Positions 36,064-45,100 of a DNA stretch of 64,000 nt are shown piece by piece (the first letter of the stretch is position 1; each line of letters starts with the position of its first letter). The position numbers and the translations under genes were made by a program. The DNA comes from Wocania_A spongiicola (GTDB lineage Bacteria; Bacteroidota; Bacteroidia; Flavobacteriales; Flavobacteriaceae). A model generated the notes under the pieces. It searched no databases. It was not told where the DNA came from and worked only from the letters and a program-made list of their open reading frames with translations. The stretch covers positions 558,001 to 622,000 of the forward strand of contig NZ_JAMFLZ010000002.1 of assembly GCF_023502325.1 (NCBI RefSeq), in the 5' to 3' direction.

Positions 36064-36633
36064 ATGATAGATCAGCTTTTAGAATACGATACCGAACTGT
36101 TTTTGTTTTTAAACAATTTAGGTTCGACAACATGGGATACTTTATGGTTAATTATAACAGATAAACTAACATTTATACCACTATATGCTTTGCTTCTTTT
36201 TTTATTGTATAAAAAATTTGGAGCTAAATCACTTATAATTTTTGTTGTAGTTGTAGCTTTAATGATAACATTTACCGACCAGATTACTAATGTTTTTAAG
36301 CGTGGTTTTGAAAGACCAAGGCCTTGTGGAGAGGATGGTTTAATAGATCAAATGCGTTTTATTGCTGTACGTTGTGGTAAGTATGGTTTTTTCTCAGGAC
36401 ACTCGTCCAACTCAATGGCAGCAGCAGTTTTTGCAGGTTTAATGCTTAAGCCGTATTATAAACATCTTATTTTTATTTTACTGTTTTGGAGCGCTATTGT
36501 GGCCTATAGTAGAATTTATGTAGGTGTACATTACCCGCTAGATATTGTTTGCGGATTAACTTTTGGTGCTATTTCTGGGTTTATATTTTATAAACTAGCA
36601 AAAAACCTTTTAAATAGGTATATAAAATCTTAG
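36064..36633 (+). CDS. PAP2-family membrane phosphatase
   Basis: 189 residues with about six membrane segments. The three phosphatase motifs are present: KRGFERPRP (motif 1), FSGHSSNS (motif 2, catalytic His) and SRIYVGVHYPLDIVCG (motif 3). Likely substrates are undecaprenyl pyrophosphate or phosphatidate/phosphatidylglycerophosphate, which sequence alone cannot separate. It lies 15 bp after the acidic-protein gene. Its stop overlaps the convergent meaB stop by 4 bp. Confidence 0.9.
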   Translation: MIDQLLEYDTELFLFLNNLGSTTWDTLWLIITDKLTFIPLYALLLFLLYKKFGAKSLIIFVVVVALMITFTDQITNVFKRGFERPRPCGEDGLIDQMRFIAVRCGKYGFFSGHSSNSMAAAVFAGLMLKPYYKHLIFILLFWSAIVAYSRIYVGVHYPLDIVCGLTFGAISGFIFYKLAKNLLNRYIKS

Positions 36634-37706
36634 TGCACTAGGTTCAATAAATAGTAAGCAGCTGCAAAAGGAGTAGTTTTGTCGTTTTCTATTAAGTGCA
36701 ATTGTGTAGCCAATTCTTTTTTAATATCTGGTCTATTAAAAAAATCTGATTTTAATTGTTCTTCAATAGTTTGAATAAGCCAAAACTTATTTTGTTCTTT
36801 TCTTTTATTGTTAAAATAATTGTTTTGAGTTGTGGTATCAATATACTCTTGTACAATATTCCATATAGCATCAATACCTTCATTTTGTAAAGCACTACAT
36901 AGGGTTACTTTTGGTTGCCAATTAGAATCTTTAGTTGGGTAAAGGTGGAGCGCTCTATTAAACTCTACTTTAGCAAGTTTAGCACGTTTTAAATTATCAC
37001 CATCTGCTTTATTAATTGCAATAGCATCAGCCATTTCAATTATACCACGCTTAATACCTTGTAGTTCATCACCAGCACCGGCCAACTTTAATAATAAAAA
37101 GAAATCTACCATACTATGTACAGTGGTTTCGCTTTGTCCAACACCAACAGTTTCAATAATAATAACATCAAAACCAGCAGCTTCGCATAAAATGATACTT
37201 TCTCGTGTTTTTCTAGCGACACCACCAAGAGATTTACCAGAAGCTGAAGGACGTATATAAGCGTTATCATCTTTTACAAGTTCTTCCATTCGGGTTTTAT
37301 CCCCTAAAATACTACCTTTTGTAAGTGAGCTACTTGGGTCTATAGCCAAAACAGCAACGCGTTTGCCAGCATTTGTTAGGTGTTTGCCAAAGATTTCTAT
37401 AAATGTACTTTTTCCAACACCAGGAACTCCTGTAATACCTATTCTAATGGATTTATTAGCATATGGCAAGCATTGTTTTATAATACTATTTGCTATGTCT
37501 AGATGATCTGCATTTTTACTTTCTACTAAAGTAATAGCTCTGCTTAAGGCAGTTGTATCCTTTTTTAATATGGATGCTACTAAAACTTTAGGATTAATTT
37601 TAGCGTTACGTTTCTTTTTTATGTTTTTAATGGAAAGACTATTAGTAATTTCTGATTGAGAAACACCTTCATTTTCTGTTAAAGCGGATTTTTTTTCTTT
37701 AGCCAC
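36630..37706 (-). CDS. meaB: Methylmalonyl-CoA mutase-associated GTPase MeaB
   Basis: 358 residues, somewhat longer than usual because of an approximately 40-residue N-terminal extension rich in Ser/Lys. It is a G3E-type GTPase that loads and protects adenosylcobalamin in methylmalonyl-CoA mutase. P-loop GVPGVGKST (about 96-104), switch region ETVGVGQSE and base-recognition NKADG are all intact. The DUF2911 gene is transcribed first, 22 bp upstream, on the same strand. The matching cobalamin adenosyltransferase is at 46399; the mutase itself is not in this window. Confidence 0.93.
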   Translation of the reverse strand: MAKEKKSALTENEGVSQSEITNSLSIKNIKKKRNAKINPKVLVASILKKDTTALSRAITLVESKNADHLDIANSIIKQCLPYANKSIRIGITGVPGVGKSTFIEIFGKHLTNAGKRVAVLAIDPSSSLTKGSILGDKTRMEELVKDDNAYIRPSASGKSLGGVARKTRESIILCEAAGFDVIIIETVGVGQSETTVHSMVDFFLLLKLAGAGDELQGIKRGIIEMADAIAINKADGDNLKRAKLAKVEFNRALHLYPTKDSNWQPKVTLCSALQNEGIDAIWNIVQEYIDTTTQNNYFNNKRKEQNKFWLIQTIEEQLKSDFFNRPDIKKELATQLHLIENDKTTPFAAAYYLLNLVH

Positions 37707-37728
37707 GTAATGCTACTATTTTAATAAT

Positions 37729-38283
37729 CTATTTAAGTGGAACGGCAACTTTTGTATCATCCCAAGCCATTGTTAAAAATAGCTTATCTGTTGAGTTATC
37801 AAAAGCTATGGTAAACTGTTCTACAGTTGTGTTTAATTTTTCAATTGGGATATCAACATTTAAGACATCATAATTGGGGTCCCAGTACGGTATCATTTCG
37901 TTGGTAACTCCCCATGGATATTGCTTGGAGTTAAATATTACTGTCCAAACACTATCTTTAGGTACCGTCCAAAGGGTGTATTTCCCTTTTGGTAAAGGCA
38001 TTCCATTTACATCAAGGGTTTGGTTGGTTTCAAATGTAGTAGCTTCGTTTGCTCCTGTTCGCCATACTTGATTAAAAGGGACTAAGGCTCCAAAAATTTC
38101 ACGATCTTTTTTAGATGGCCTGTTATAAAACACTTCAAGTTTTAAGTCATTTAATTTAAATTCTACGGTATCTTTAGGGCTTAATCGAGAAGCAAAAATG
38201 TTTTCGACAAAAAAAGAATATAAAAATAAGCCTAACGCTACAAATGATAGTAGGAATAAAACGCGTTTTAAAAAAGTGTTCAT
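37729..38283 (-). CDS. DUF2911 exported protein
   Basis: 184 residues. One N-terminal hydrophobic segment (about 7-27) is either a signal peptide or an anchor. The core GALVPFNQVWRTGANEATTFE ... GKYTLWTVPKDSVWTVIFN ... WGV is the signature of DUF2911, a beta-rich family of unknown function common in Bacteroidota. It is the first gene of a pair with meaB. TATCTTTA on the minus strand (38305-38312) is a near-consensus -7 box, 22 nt upstream. Confidence 0.82.
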   Translation of the reverse strand: MNTFLKRVLFLLSFVALGLFLYSFFVENIFASRLSPKDTVEFKLNDLKLEVFYNRPSKKDREIFGALVPFNQVWRTGANEATTFETNQTLDVNGMPLPKGKYTLWTVPKDSVWTVIFNSKQYPWGVTNEMIPYWDPNYDVLNVDIPIEKLNTTVEQFTIAFDNSTDKLFLTMAWDDTKVAVPLK

Positions 38284-38643
38284 AAAGAGGTATTTATTAG
38301 AAGATAAAGATACTTTAAAAAGTAATAATTAATAAAATTGAAACGCACATTTATTTAGCTTTGTTGTGTAGTTGTTTTTTCATAGTAATGTGAGGTAGGA
38401 AATAATAAGCTAATAAGAAGAGAAATGATGATTGAAATGTACTCTGTATTGGCAAACAAACTTGCGTTAGGGATAGCAGCGGCATCCTTTTTTGAGGTAC
38501 GAAAAAAAGATATAGCGGATAGCCCGACCGATAGGGAACGCCCAAATATTTGTTTTTATGAAAAAAAAACCTGTTTTTTTGCAACACTACATTTTTTTTG
38601 TCGTCTTTCAAATGAACTAACTTAAACCAAAAGTAGACCAAGC
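38284..38643. other. Intergenic region, 360 bp, with an interspersed repeat
   Basis: It has no real gene; short ORFs here read through the repeat at 38464-38543. The left side carries a near-consensus promoter for DUF2911-meaB. The right side should hold the promoter of the sigma-factor operon, but no TAnnTTTG box stands out. Confidence 0.5.
38464..38543 (+). repeat. GCGTTAGGGAT...GGAACGCCC interspersed repeat, copy A
   Basis: It opens GCGTTAGGGATAGCAGCGGC followed by ATCCTTTTTT, and closes AAAGATATAGCGGATAGCCC followed by GACC and GGGAACGCCC. The two terminal blocks are fixed; the middle (TTTTTTGAGGTACGAAAAAAA) is a small hairpin. The same blocks occur inverted at 46140-46311. I recall such elements as frequent in flavobacterial intergenic DNA. 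Base composition is much richer in G+C than its surroundings. Confidence 0.75.
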
Positions 38644-39195
38644 ATGTTTCAAGTTGACATTATTGAACAATGTAAACAAAACAATCGCAAAGCACAATTG
38701 CAGTTATACAACCAGTACTGCGACGGGATGTATATTGTTGCCAACCGATTTTTAAAAGATGCTAGTGATGCCGAAGATGTAGTGCAAGAGGCTTTTATAA
38801 AAGCGTTTTCTAAACTGGATCAATATAAAGCTGAAGTTACTTTTGGTGCTTGGTTAAAACGTATTGTTATTAATAAAAGTATCGATTTCTTAAAATCTAA
38901 AAAACAAAGACTTGTTGAATTGGATGAGGTGCACCTAAAGGTTATTGATACTGAGGATGATGACAAATGGTTGGTAGAGGATGCTATTACATTAAACGAT
39001 GTAAAAAGCGCCATTAATAATTTACCAGATAAATATCAATATGTTGTGATGCTTTATTTAATTGAAGGTTATGACCATCAAGAAATTTCGGAAATTTTAA
39101 ATATTTCAGAAGTCGCATCACGCACACAATTATCGAGAGGTAAAGTAAAATTGCAAGAACAGTTAACACTTAAAAGAAATGGCACGAGATATTAG
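38644..39195 (+). CDS. ECF RNA polymerase sigma factor
   Basis: 183 residues. Region 2 has DASDAEDVVQEAFIKAFSKL, and region 4 has the helix-turn-helix YDHQEISEILNISEVASRTQLSRGKVKLQ. It leads an operon with a membrane-anchored partner that overlaps its end by 17 bp, then a DUF4097-like protein. The overlap implies translational coupling of sigma factor and probable anti-sigma factor. Confidence 0.92.
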   Translation: MFQVDIIEQCKQNNRKAQLQLYNQYCDGMYIVANRFLKDASDAEDVVQEAFIKAFSKLDQYKAEVTFGAWLKRIVINKSIDFLKSKKQRLVELDEVHLKVIDTEDDDKWLVEDAITLNDVKSAINNLPDKYQYVVMLYLIEGYDHQEISEILNISEVASRTQLSRGKVKLQEQLTLKRNGTRY

Positions 39196-39748
39196 AGAGT
39201 TATTTAAGGATGATAATGTATCAAACGAAAAGATGCCAAAAAATCATCAAGACAGATTTCTTGAAAAACTGGATAAGGCATTACCAGAGAAGCGTAAATC
39301 TAAATTCCATTGGATGCAAATTGCTGCTAGTGTAGTGGTGCTTTTAGGATTTGGTTTTGGAGCCTACCATTATTTTCAGCCAGAAGAACCTATTAAAGTA
39401 GCAACAACTAATCCTGTTGAAACTAAAACATTGGGTGATGTATCGCCGGGTTTAAAGAAGGTTGAAGATTATTACTTAGCAAGTATAAATTTGGAGTTGT
39501 CAAAAATGGAATACACGCCAGAAACTAAAGATGTTTTTGATGGGTATTTAGTGCAACTAGATGAACTTGATAAGGAATACAAACGCTTATCGTTAGAACT
39601 AACAGAATCTGGACCAAGTGAGTTAACAGTAAATGCATTAATTGATAATTTAAAATTTCGTTTAAATCTTTTGTATCGCTTGCGATCGCAATTAAACGAA
39701 TTAAATGCTTCTGAAGATAATCTAGAAGAAGTAAAACAATCCATCTAA
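39179..39748 (+). CDS. Probable membrane-anchored anti-sigma factor
   Basis: 189 residues. The N-terminal 45 residues are charged and cytosolic (ELFKDDNVSNEKMPKNHQDR ... LEKLDKALPEK). One membrane segment follows at about 47-64 (MQIAASVVVLLGFGFGAYHYF), then a helical periplasmic domain (about 85-189) rich in Glu/Leu. This topology and the 17-bp overlap with the sigma gene fit an anti-sigma factor. There is no zinc-binding HxxxCxxC motif, so it is not of the ZAS class. Confidence 0.72.
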   Translation: MARDIRELFKDDNVSNEKMPKNHQDRFLEKLDKALPEKRKSKFHWMQIAASVVVLLGFGFGAYHYFQPEEPIKVATTNPVETKTLGDVSPGLKKVEDYYLASINLELSKMEYTPETKDVFDGYLVQLDELDKEYKRLSLELTESGPSELTVNALIDNLKFRLNLLYRLRSQLNELNASEDNLEEVKQSI

Positions 39749-39758
39749 AAATCAAAAA

Positions 39759-41300
39759 ATGAACAAGACAATTATAAAATTAAAGCTAGTAATTTTAGGA
39801 GTTTTAATTTCGAGTGGTTTATATGCTCAACAAAAACTTACTAAAGTATCACAGACTATTAAAGTAGACAAAGATGTTACAATCGATTTAAATACAAGCC
39901 ATTCTAATATTGTGTTTGATACCTGGAATAAAGGAACAATAGAGATTGAAGCTTATATTGAAGGCGAAGATTTAAGTAAAGAAGAATTACAAGATGCTCT
40001 AAAAGATTGGGAGGTAAATGTTGAAGGCTCGCAAGATAAGGTTTCAATATCTACAAGCGGAAATTCGCGATCAGTTTGGGCTTATAGCAGTCATGGTGAT
40101 GGTGAGGCTGTACATGCAGTGTTAGAAGAATTAAAGTTTGAATTAGCAGATTTACAAGAAATGGATTTCCATTTTGAGATGCCAGAGTTGCTAGAGATGC
40201 CAGAAATGCCAGAGATGCCTGATATGCCAGAGTTACCTGAATTACCCGAAGGGATTAATAGTGTCCATTTTGATTATAAAGCTTATAAAAAAGATGGCGA
40301 AAAATATTTAGAAGAATATTCTAAAAAATTTGAATCGCTTTACGGAGAAGAGTATACTAAGAAAATGCAAGCTTGGGGTGAAAAATTTGGTAAACAATGG
40401 GAAGAGAAATATGGCAAGCAAATGGAAGAATGGGCTAAAAAATTTGAAGGAAAATGGAGCAATGAAGAATATGCTAAAAAAATGGAAGCTTGGGGAAAAC
40501 GTTTTGCAGAACGAATGGAAGGGCAAGCAGAGCGAGTAAAGGCTCATAAAGAACGAGCTGCAGCCCATGCAAAAGCTCATAAAGAGCATGCAAAAGAACG
40601 CAAAGAAGCTATTAAGGAACGAGCTGAAGTACTTAAAAAGCGTGCAAAAGAGCGCAAGAAACTATCAAGCGATAGACGTGTTTTAATTGAGAAATTAGTT
40701 AATAAAAAATCGCATTCTAAGGTTAAAAAAACTATAAAAATTAAAATGCCTAAAGGCGCTAAATTAAAGGTTAATGTAAGACATGGTGAAATAGAATTTG
40801 CGGCCAACATTGATAACTTAAAGGCAGACTTATCGTATACTAAATTTACAGCACACAGCATTAATGGAAGTTCTACTTCCATTAATGCTTCCTATTCACC
40901 AGTTTATGTTACGAATTGGAATTTAGGGGAATTAAATTTAAGATATGTTGAAGTTGCTGAGTTAAGTAATGTAAAGCAGGTGGTTTTAAATTCTAATTCA
41001 TCAAATATTGAAATACAAAACCTATTAGGTAGTGCCATTATTGACGGAAGCATTGGAGATCTTAAAATTTTAAAAATTGATGATGCTTTTGATAACTTAA
41101 ATGTTATTCTTCAAAATAGTGATGCAGTTATAACGCTTCCAAAAGTTGATTATAATTTGCAGTACAAAGGTACGCGTACACGTTTTAAACACCCAGATAA
41201 ACCTACTGAAGATAATATTTCTTCATTCACTACTAATAACCCAGATGTTATTAAAAACATAGTTGTAAATGCAAAGTACAGCAATGTAGTTATGCAATAG
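39759..41300 (+). CDS. Exported DUF4097-like protein with MPE-repeat and long charged helix
   Basis: 513 residues with a signal peptide (1-23, ending GLYAQ). The N-terminal 100 residues and the last 180 are beta-strand-rich and resemble the right-handed beta-helix of DUF4097 putative adhesins (INLKADLSYTKFTAHS, NSNSSNIEIQNLLGSAIIDG). Between them lies an unusual insert: a Met-Pro-Glu run (EMPEMPEMPDMPELPELPE, about 145-163), then about 150 residues of near-continuous Lys/Glu/Ala helix with repeats such as YTKKMQAWGEKFGKQWEEKY. It is third in the sigma/anti-sigma operon, 10 bp downstream. It is a probable effector or envelope stress sensor (inference). Confidence 0.75.
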   Translation: MNKTIIKLKLVILGVLISSGLYAQQKLTKVSQTIKVDKDVTIDLNTSHSNIVFDTWNKGTIEIEAYIEGEDLSKEELQDALKDWEVNVEGSQDKVSISTSGNSRSVWAYSSHGDGEAVHAVLEELKFELADLQEMDFHFEMPELLEMPEMPEMPDMPELPELPEGINSVHFDYKAYKKDGEKYLEEYSKKFESLYGEEYTKKMQAWGEKFGKQWEEKYGKQMEEWAKKFEGKWSNEEYAKKMEAWGKRFAERMEGQAERVKAHKERAAAHAKAHKEHAKERKEAIKERAEVLKKRAKERKKLSSDRRVLIEKLVNKKSHSKVKKTIKIKMPKGAKLKVNVRHGEIEFAANIDNLKADLSYTKFTAHSINGSSTSINASYSPVYVTNWNLGELNLRYVEVAELSNVKQVVLNSNSSNIEIQNLLGSAIIDGSIGDLKILKIDDAFDNLNVILQNSDAVITLPKVDYNLQYKGTRTRFKHPDKPTEDNISSFTTNNPDVIKNIVVNAKYSNVVMQ

Positions 41301-41386
41301 TTTTATTCTTCACTTATTATTGGTTGTCAGTTTGTTGTGTGAAACGGATTAGCCATATACAATATTCTTATTTAAAATTTTGGAGG

Positions 41387-42019
41387 TTCGTTTAACGGTT
41401 CGTGTAAGGATAGTTGCGTGATTAAGCAACTAACTTAGCAAAAATGGAACGAACCAGAGGAAAATCCGCAGGATTTTCCGAGTAGGCAAGAACCAAGCAA
41501 TTATTTTTACACTTTGTTAGCACACGTTTTTATTCTATTTTTTTATATTCATAATGATTGTTAAACAATTCGCTTTTGTCTTTATAGATTAGCTTATTTT
41601 TATCAAGCTTGATAATAACATAATTCCGATTTCCTAGGGTTAGAGTTGAGTCAGTTAGTTTATAAGTCGAATCATTTCCATATCGTAAAGTTAGAAACTC
41701 GAACGTATAATCCTCTTTAAAAATTAAAGTGATTTTCTCTAATTTCGTTTTTGGGTTAGAGTTTGATTCAGAGTCGTTTTCCGAAAGAGGCTTAATATCG
41801 TCAGGAAATGAGTCCGTTTCCGCAACCAAAATCCATTTTCCGATAAGTTTATTTTCCGATATGGATTGTGCTTTGCAAGAGTTATTTCCGAGAATTAAAG
41901 TCAGTATTATTAATATTCTCATAGTTTTTCAAATGTGTGCTAATGTTTTTTACGGATATGCGTCGTTTTAATACTGAAACTAGTTCAGCACAGGTGATTT
42001 ATATCCGACGTTAAACGAA
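41387..42019. mobile_element. Cassette-like island 2 bounded by inverted TTCGTTTAACG ends
   Basis: The left end TTCGTTTAACG (41387-41397) runs into a 140-nt foldable region. GGTTCGT/ACGAACC (41397-41403/41449-41455) encloses AGTTGC/GCAACT. Then come a perfect GGAAAATCC-GCA-GGATTTTCC hairpin (41459-41479) and GTGTAA/TTACAC (41402-41407/41507-41512), ending in GTTAGCACACG. The right end CGTTAAACGAA (42009-42019) has its own stem: on the minus strand CGGATAT pairs with ATATCCG, leading to ATTAGCACACA by the gene start. The sole gene is on the minus strand. The layout matches 5379-5701. Confidence 0.5.
41530..41922 (-). CDS. Small lipocalin-like exported protein in cassette-like island
   Basis: 130 residues. 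The start MRILIILTLILGNNSCKAQ is a signal sequence, possibly a lipoprotein (Cys16) or cleaved after KAQ. ENKLIGKWILVAETD is the usual opening of lipocalin-like domains, followed by strand pairs ITLIFKEDYTFEF, STYKLTDSTLTLG and YVIIKLDKNKLIYKD. It would form a small beta-barrel of unknown ligand. It is alone between the two structured inverted ends; the inner TTAGCACAC motifs flank it at both sides. Such single-gene content suggests a mobile cassette. Confidence 0.65.
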   Translation of the reverse strand: MRILIILTLILGNNSCKAQSISENKLIGKWILVAETDSFPDDIKPLSENDSESNSNPKTKLEKITLIFKEDYTFEFLTLRYGNDSTYKLTDSTLTLGNRNYVIIKLDKNKLIYKDKSELFNNHYEYKKIE

Positions 42020-42061
42020 GTTAGCTAAATTTTCTGACAAAATCAAATTGTAATAATTAAA

Positions 42062-42089
42062 AAATCCCGATAGAAAACTATCAGGATTT
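42062..42089 (-). terminator. Intrinsic terminator of secA
   Basis: AAATCC-GATAG pairs with CTATC-GGATTT (one C/A mismatch) around AAAA. On the minus strand it is followed by six T residues. It lies about 100 nt after the secA stop. Confidence 0.75.
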
Positions 42090-42186
42090 ATGAATTTTAT
42101 GTCATTCATTAGAGCAGTAAATGTGTGGCAATCTGTTTATTAGAGTTTAAAAGGTTACCACGTTGTATCGCCTCTTAATGACGTAT

Positions 42187-45100
42187 TTAATCTTCAACCA
42201 AAACCCATTCGCCTTTAGCGATTAAAGGCTCTGCTTGTTTATACTTAACAGTTTTGTTTTCACCATTCATAACGTGTTTGATTGTAACACGATCGTTACG
42301 TCCAATTTTTGGTCTGTCACGTACAATGGTTTCAACAACTTCTTGTTGACGTTGTGTATTCCCTGCTGCTCTGTTTTGTGCAGAACGCTCATCTAAATTT
42401 GGAATTTCGTCTTTCTGAATGTTTAATTTTTCCTTCTTACGGGCTCTAGCTTCTTGTATGGTATCTTGCGTTTCTTGCGGTAATTCACCTTTAAATAAGA
42501 ATGAAATAACATCTTTATTCACTTGGTCAATCATAGCTTTAAACAACTCAAAAGCTTCGAATTTGTAAATTAATAACGGATCCTTTTGCTCGTGTACAGC
42601 TAGTTGTACCGATTGTTTTAACTCGTCCATTTTACGTAAATGTGTTTTCCAAGCATCATCAATAATGGCAAGTGTAATATTCTTTTCAAAATCGGTGATT
42701 AATTGTTTTCCGCCAGATTCGTATGCCTTTTCAAGATCGGTAACTACATTTAAACTTTTTACACCATCTGTAAATGGTACAACAATACGTTTAAACTTAT
42801 CGCGTTGAGTTTCATAAACATTTTTAATAACAGGAAAAGCAATATCTGCATTACGAGACATTTTTTCTTTGTAATTATCAAATGCAGCATTATATATTTT
42901 TGAGGTAATATCTTGCGCAGAAAGTTTTCCAAATTCATCTTCGGTAATTGGAGAACTCATTGAGAAATAACGAATCAATTCAAATTCGAAATTTTTATAA
43001 TCATTTGCACCTTTATTTGTTTCTGCAATACCTTCTGAAGTATCAAAAATCATGTTGGCTAAATCAACACGTAAACGTTCACCAAATAAAGCATGATGAC
43101 GACGTTTGTAAACAACTTCACGTTGTGCATTCATTACATCATCATATTCTAATAATCGCTTACGAACACCAAAGTTGTTTTCTTCAACTTTTTTCTGTGC
43201 ACGCTCAATAGATTTTGAAATCATAGAATGCTGAATTACTTCACCTTCTTTTAATCCCATTCTATCCATCATCTTCGCAATACGTTCACTACCAAATAAA
43301 CGCATTAAATTATCTTCAAGAGAGACATAAAATTGTGAACTACCAACATCACCTTGACGACCTGCACGACCACGTAACTGTCTGTCTACACGACGCGAAT
43401 CATGGCGCTCTGTACCCACTATGGCTAAACCTCCAGCTGCTTTAACTTCATCTGATAGTTTAATATCTGTACCACGACCTGCCATGTTTGTTGCAATGGT
43501 TACTTGACCAGTTCTACCTGCTTCATCAACTATTTCTGCTTCTTTTTTATGTTGTTTCGCATTTAATACATTGTGAGGTATTTTGCGAATACTCAACATT
43601 TTACCAAGTAATTCAGATATTTCAACTGATGTTGTACCTATTAAAACAGGACGACCAGCTTGCGATAATTGAGTAACTTCATCAATAACAGCATTATATT
43701 TTTCTCTCTTAGTTTTATAAACTAAATCTTCTCTGTCATCTCTAGCTATAGGGCGATTGGTAGGTATTTCTACTACATCTAATTTGTAAATTTCCCAAAA
43801 TTCTCCAGCTTCAGTCACCGCTGTCCCCGTCATACCAGATAGTTTGCGGTACATTCTAAAGTAATTTTGTAGTGTTACTGTAGCAAAAGTTTGAGTGGCA
43901 TCTTCAATCTTTACATTTTCCTTTGCTTCAATGGCCTGATGTAATCCGTCAGAATAACGACGACCATCCATAATACGACCAGTTTGCTCATCAACAATCA
44001 TTACTTTATTATCCATCACCACATATTGTGTGTCTTTTTCAAATAAAGCATAAGCTTTTAATAATTGATTTAAAGTATGTATACGCTCAGATTTTACACC
44101 AAATTCTTTGAATAAATCTTCTTTAAGATTTGCTTCTTCCTCAGCAGAAAGTCCTTGTTCTTCTATTTTTGCAACTTCAATACCAATTTCTGGCATCACA
44201 AAAAAGTCTGGATTATCTTTTCCAGAAAGGTAATCAATACCTTTATCTGTTAATTCAATCTGATTATTTTTCTCTTCAATTACATAATACAATTCCGCAT
44301 CAATTTTAGGCATTTCGCGGTTATTATCTTGCATATAGAAGTTCTCTGTTTTTTGAAGTAGTAGTTTTATACCTTCTTCACTTAAAAACTTAATAAGCGC
44401 TTTGTTTTTAGGTATACCACGGTATACGCGTAATAATTTAAAACCACCTTCTTTTGTGTCGCCTTCTTTGATTAACTTTTTAGCTTCGGCTAAAACGCCT
44501 GTTAAGTATTTACGTTGTACAGAAACAATGTCATCAACTTTTGGTTTCAGTTCATTAAATTCATGATGATCTCCTTTTGGGATTGGCCCAGAAATAATTA
44601 AAGGCGTACGCGCATCATCTACTAAAACAGAATCGACCTCATCTACAATTGCGTAATGATGTGGACGCTGTACCAAATCATCTGGCGAATGTGCCATATT
44701 ATCACGTAAATAATCAAAACCAAATTCGTTATTTGTACCGTAAGTAATATCAGCGTTATAAGCTTTTATACGCGCTTCAGAATTGGGTTGATGATAATCA
44801 ATACAATCAACACTTAAACCATGGAACTCAAAAATAGGAGCCATCCACGCGCTATCACGTTTTGCTAAATAATCGTTTACTGTAACCAAATGAACACCAC
44901 GACCAGTTAACGCATTTAAATACACAGGAAGTGTAGCAACCAAGGTTTTACCTTCACCTGTTTGCATTTCAGCAATTTTACCTTGATGCATGGCAACACC
45001 ACCAATAAGCTGAACATCGTAATGTATCATATCCCATGTAATAGGCTTTCCAGCTGCATCCCATGAGTTTGCCCAAGAGGCATTGTCGCCATCTAGTGTT

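Noticed and set aside
38425..38625. 66-codon plus-strand ORF and an antisense ORF upstream of the sigma gene
   Set aside because: Both read through repeat copy A and poly-A/T tracts, with no recognisable protein.
40308..40882. Antisense ORFs of about 100 codons across the DUF4097-like gene
   Set aside because: They are shadows produced by the Lys/Glu-rich helix codons of the real gene.
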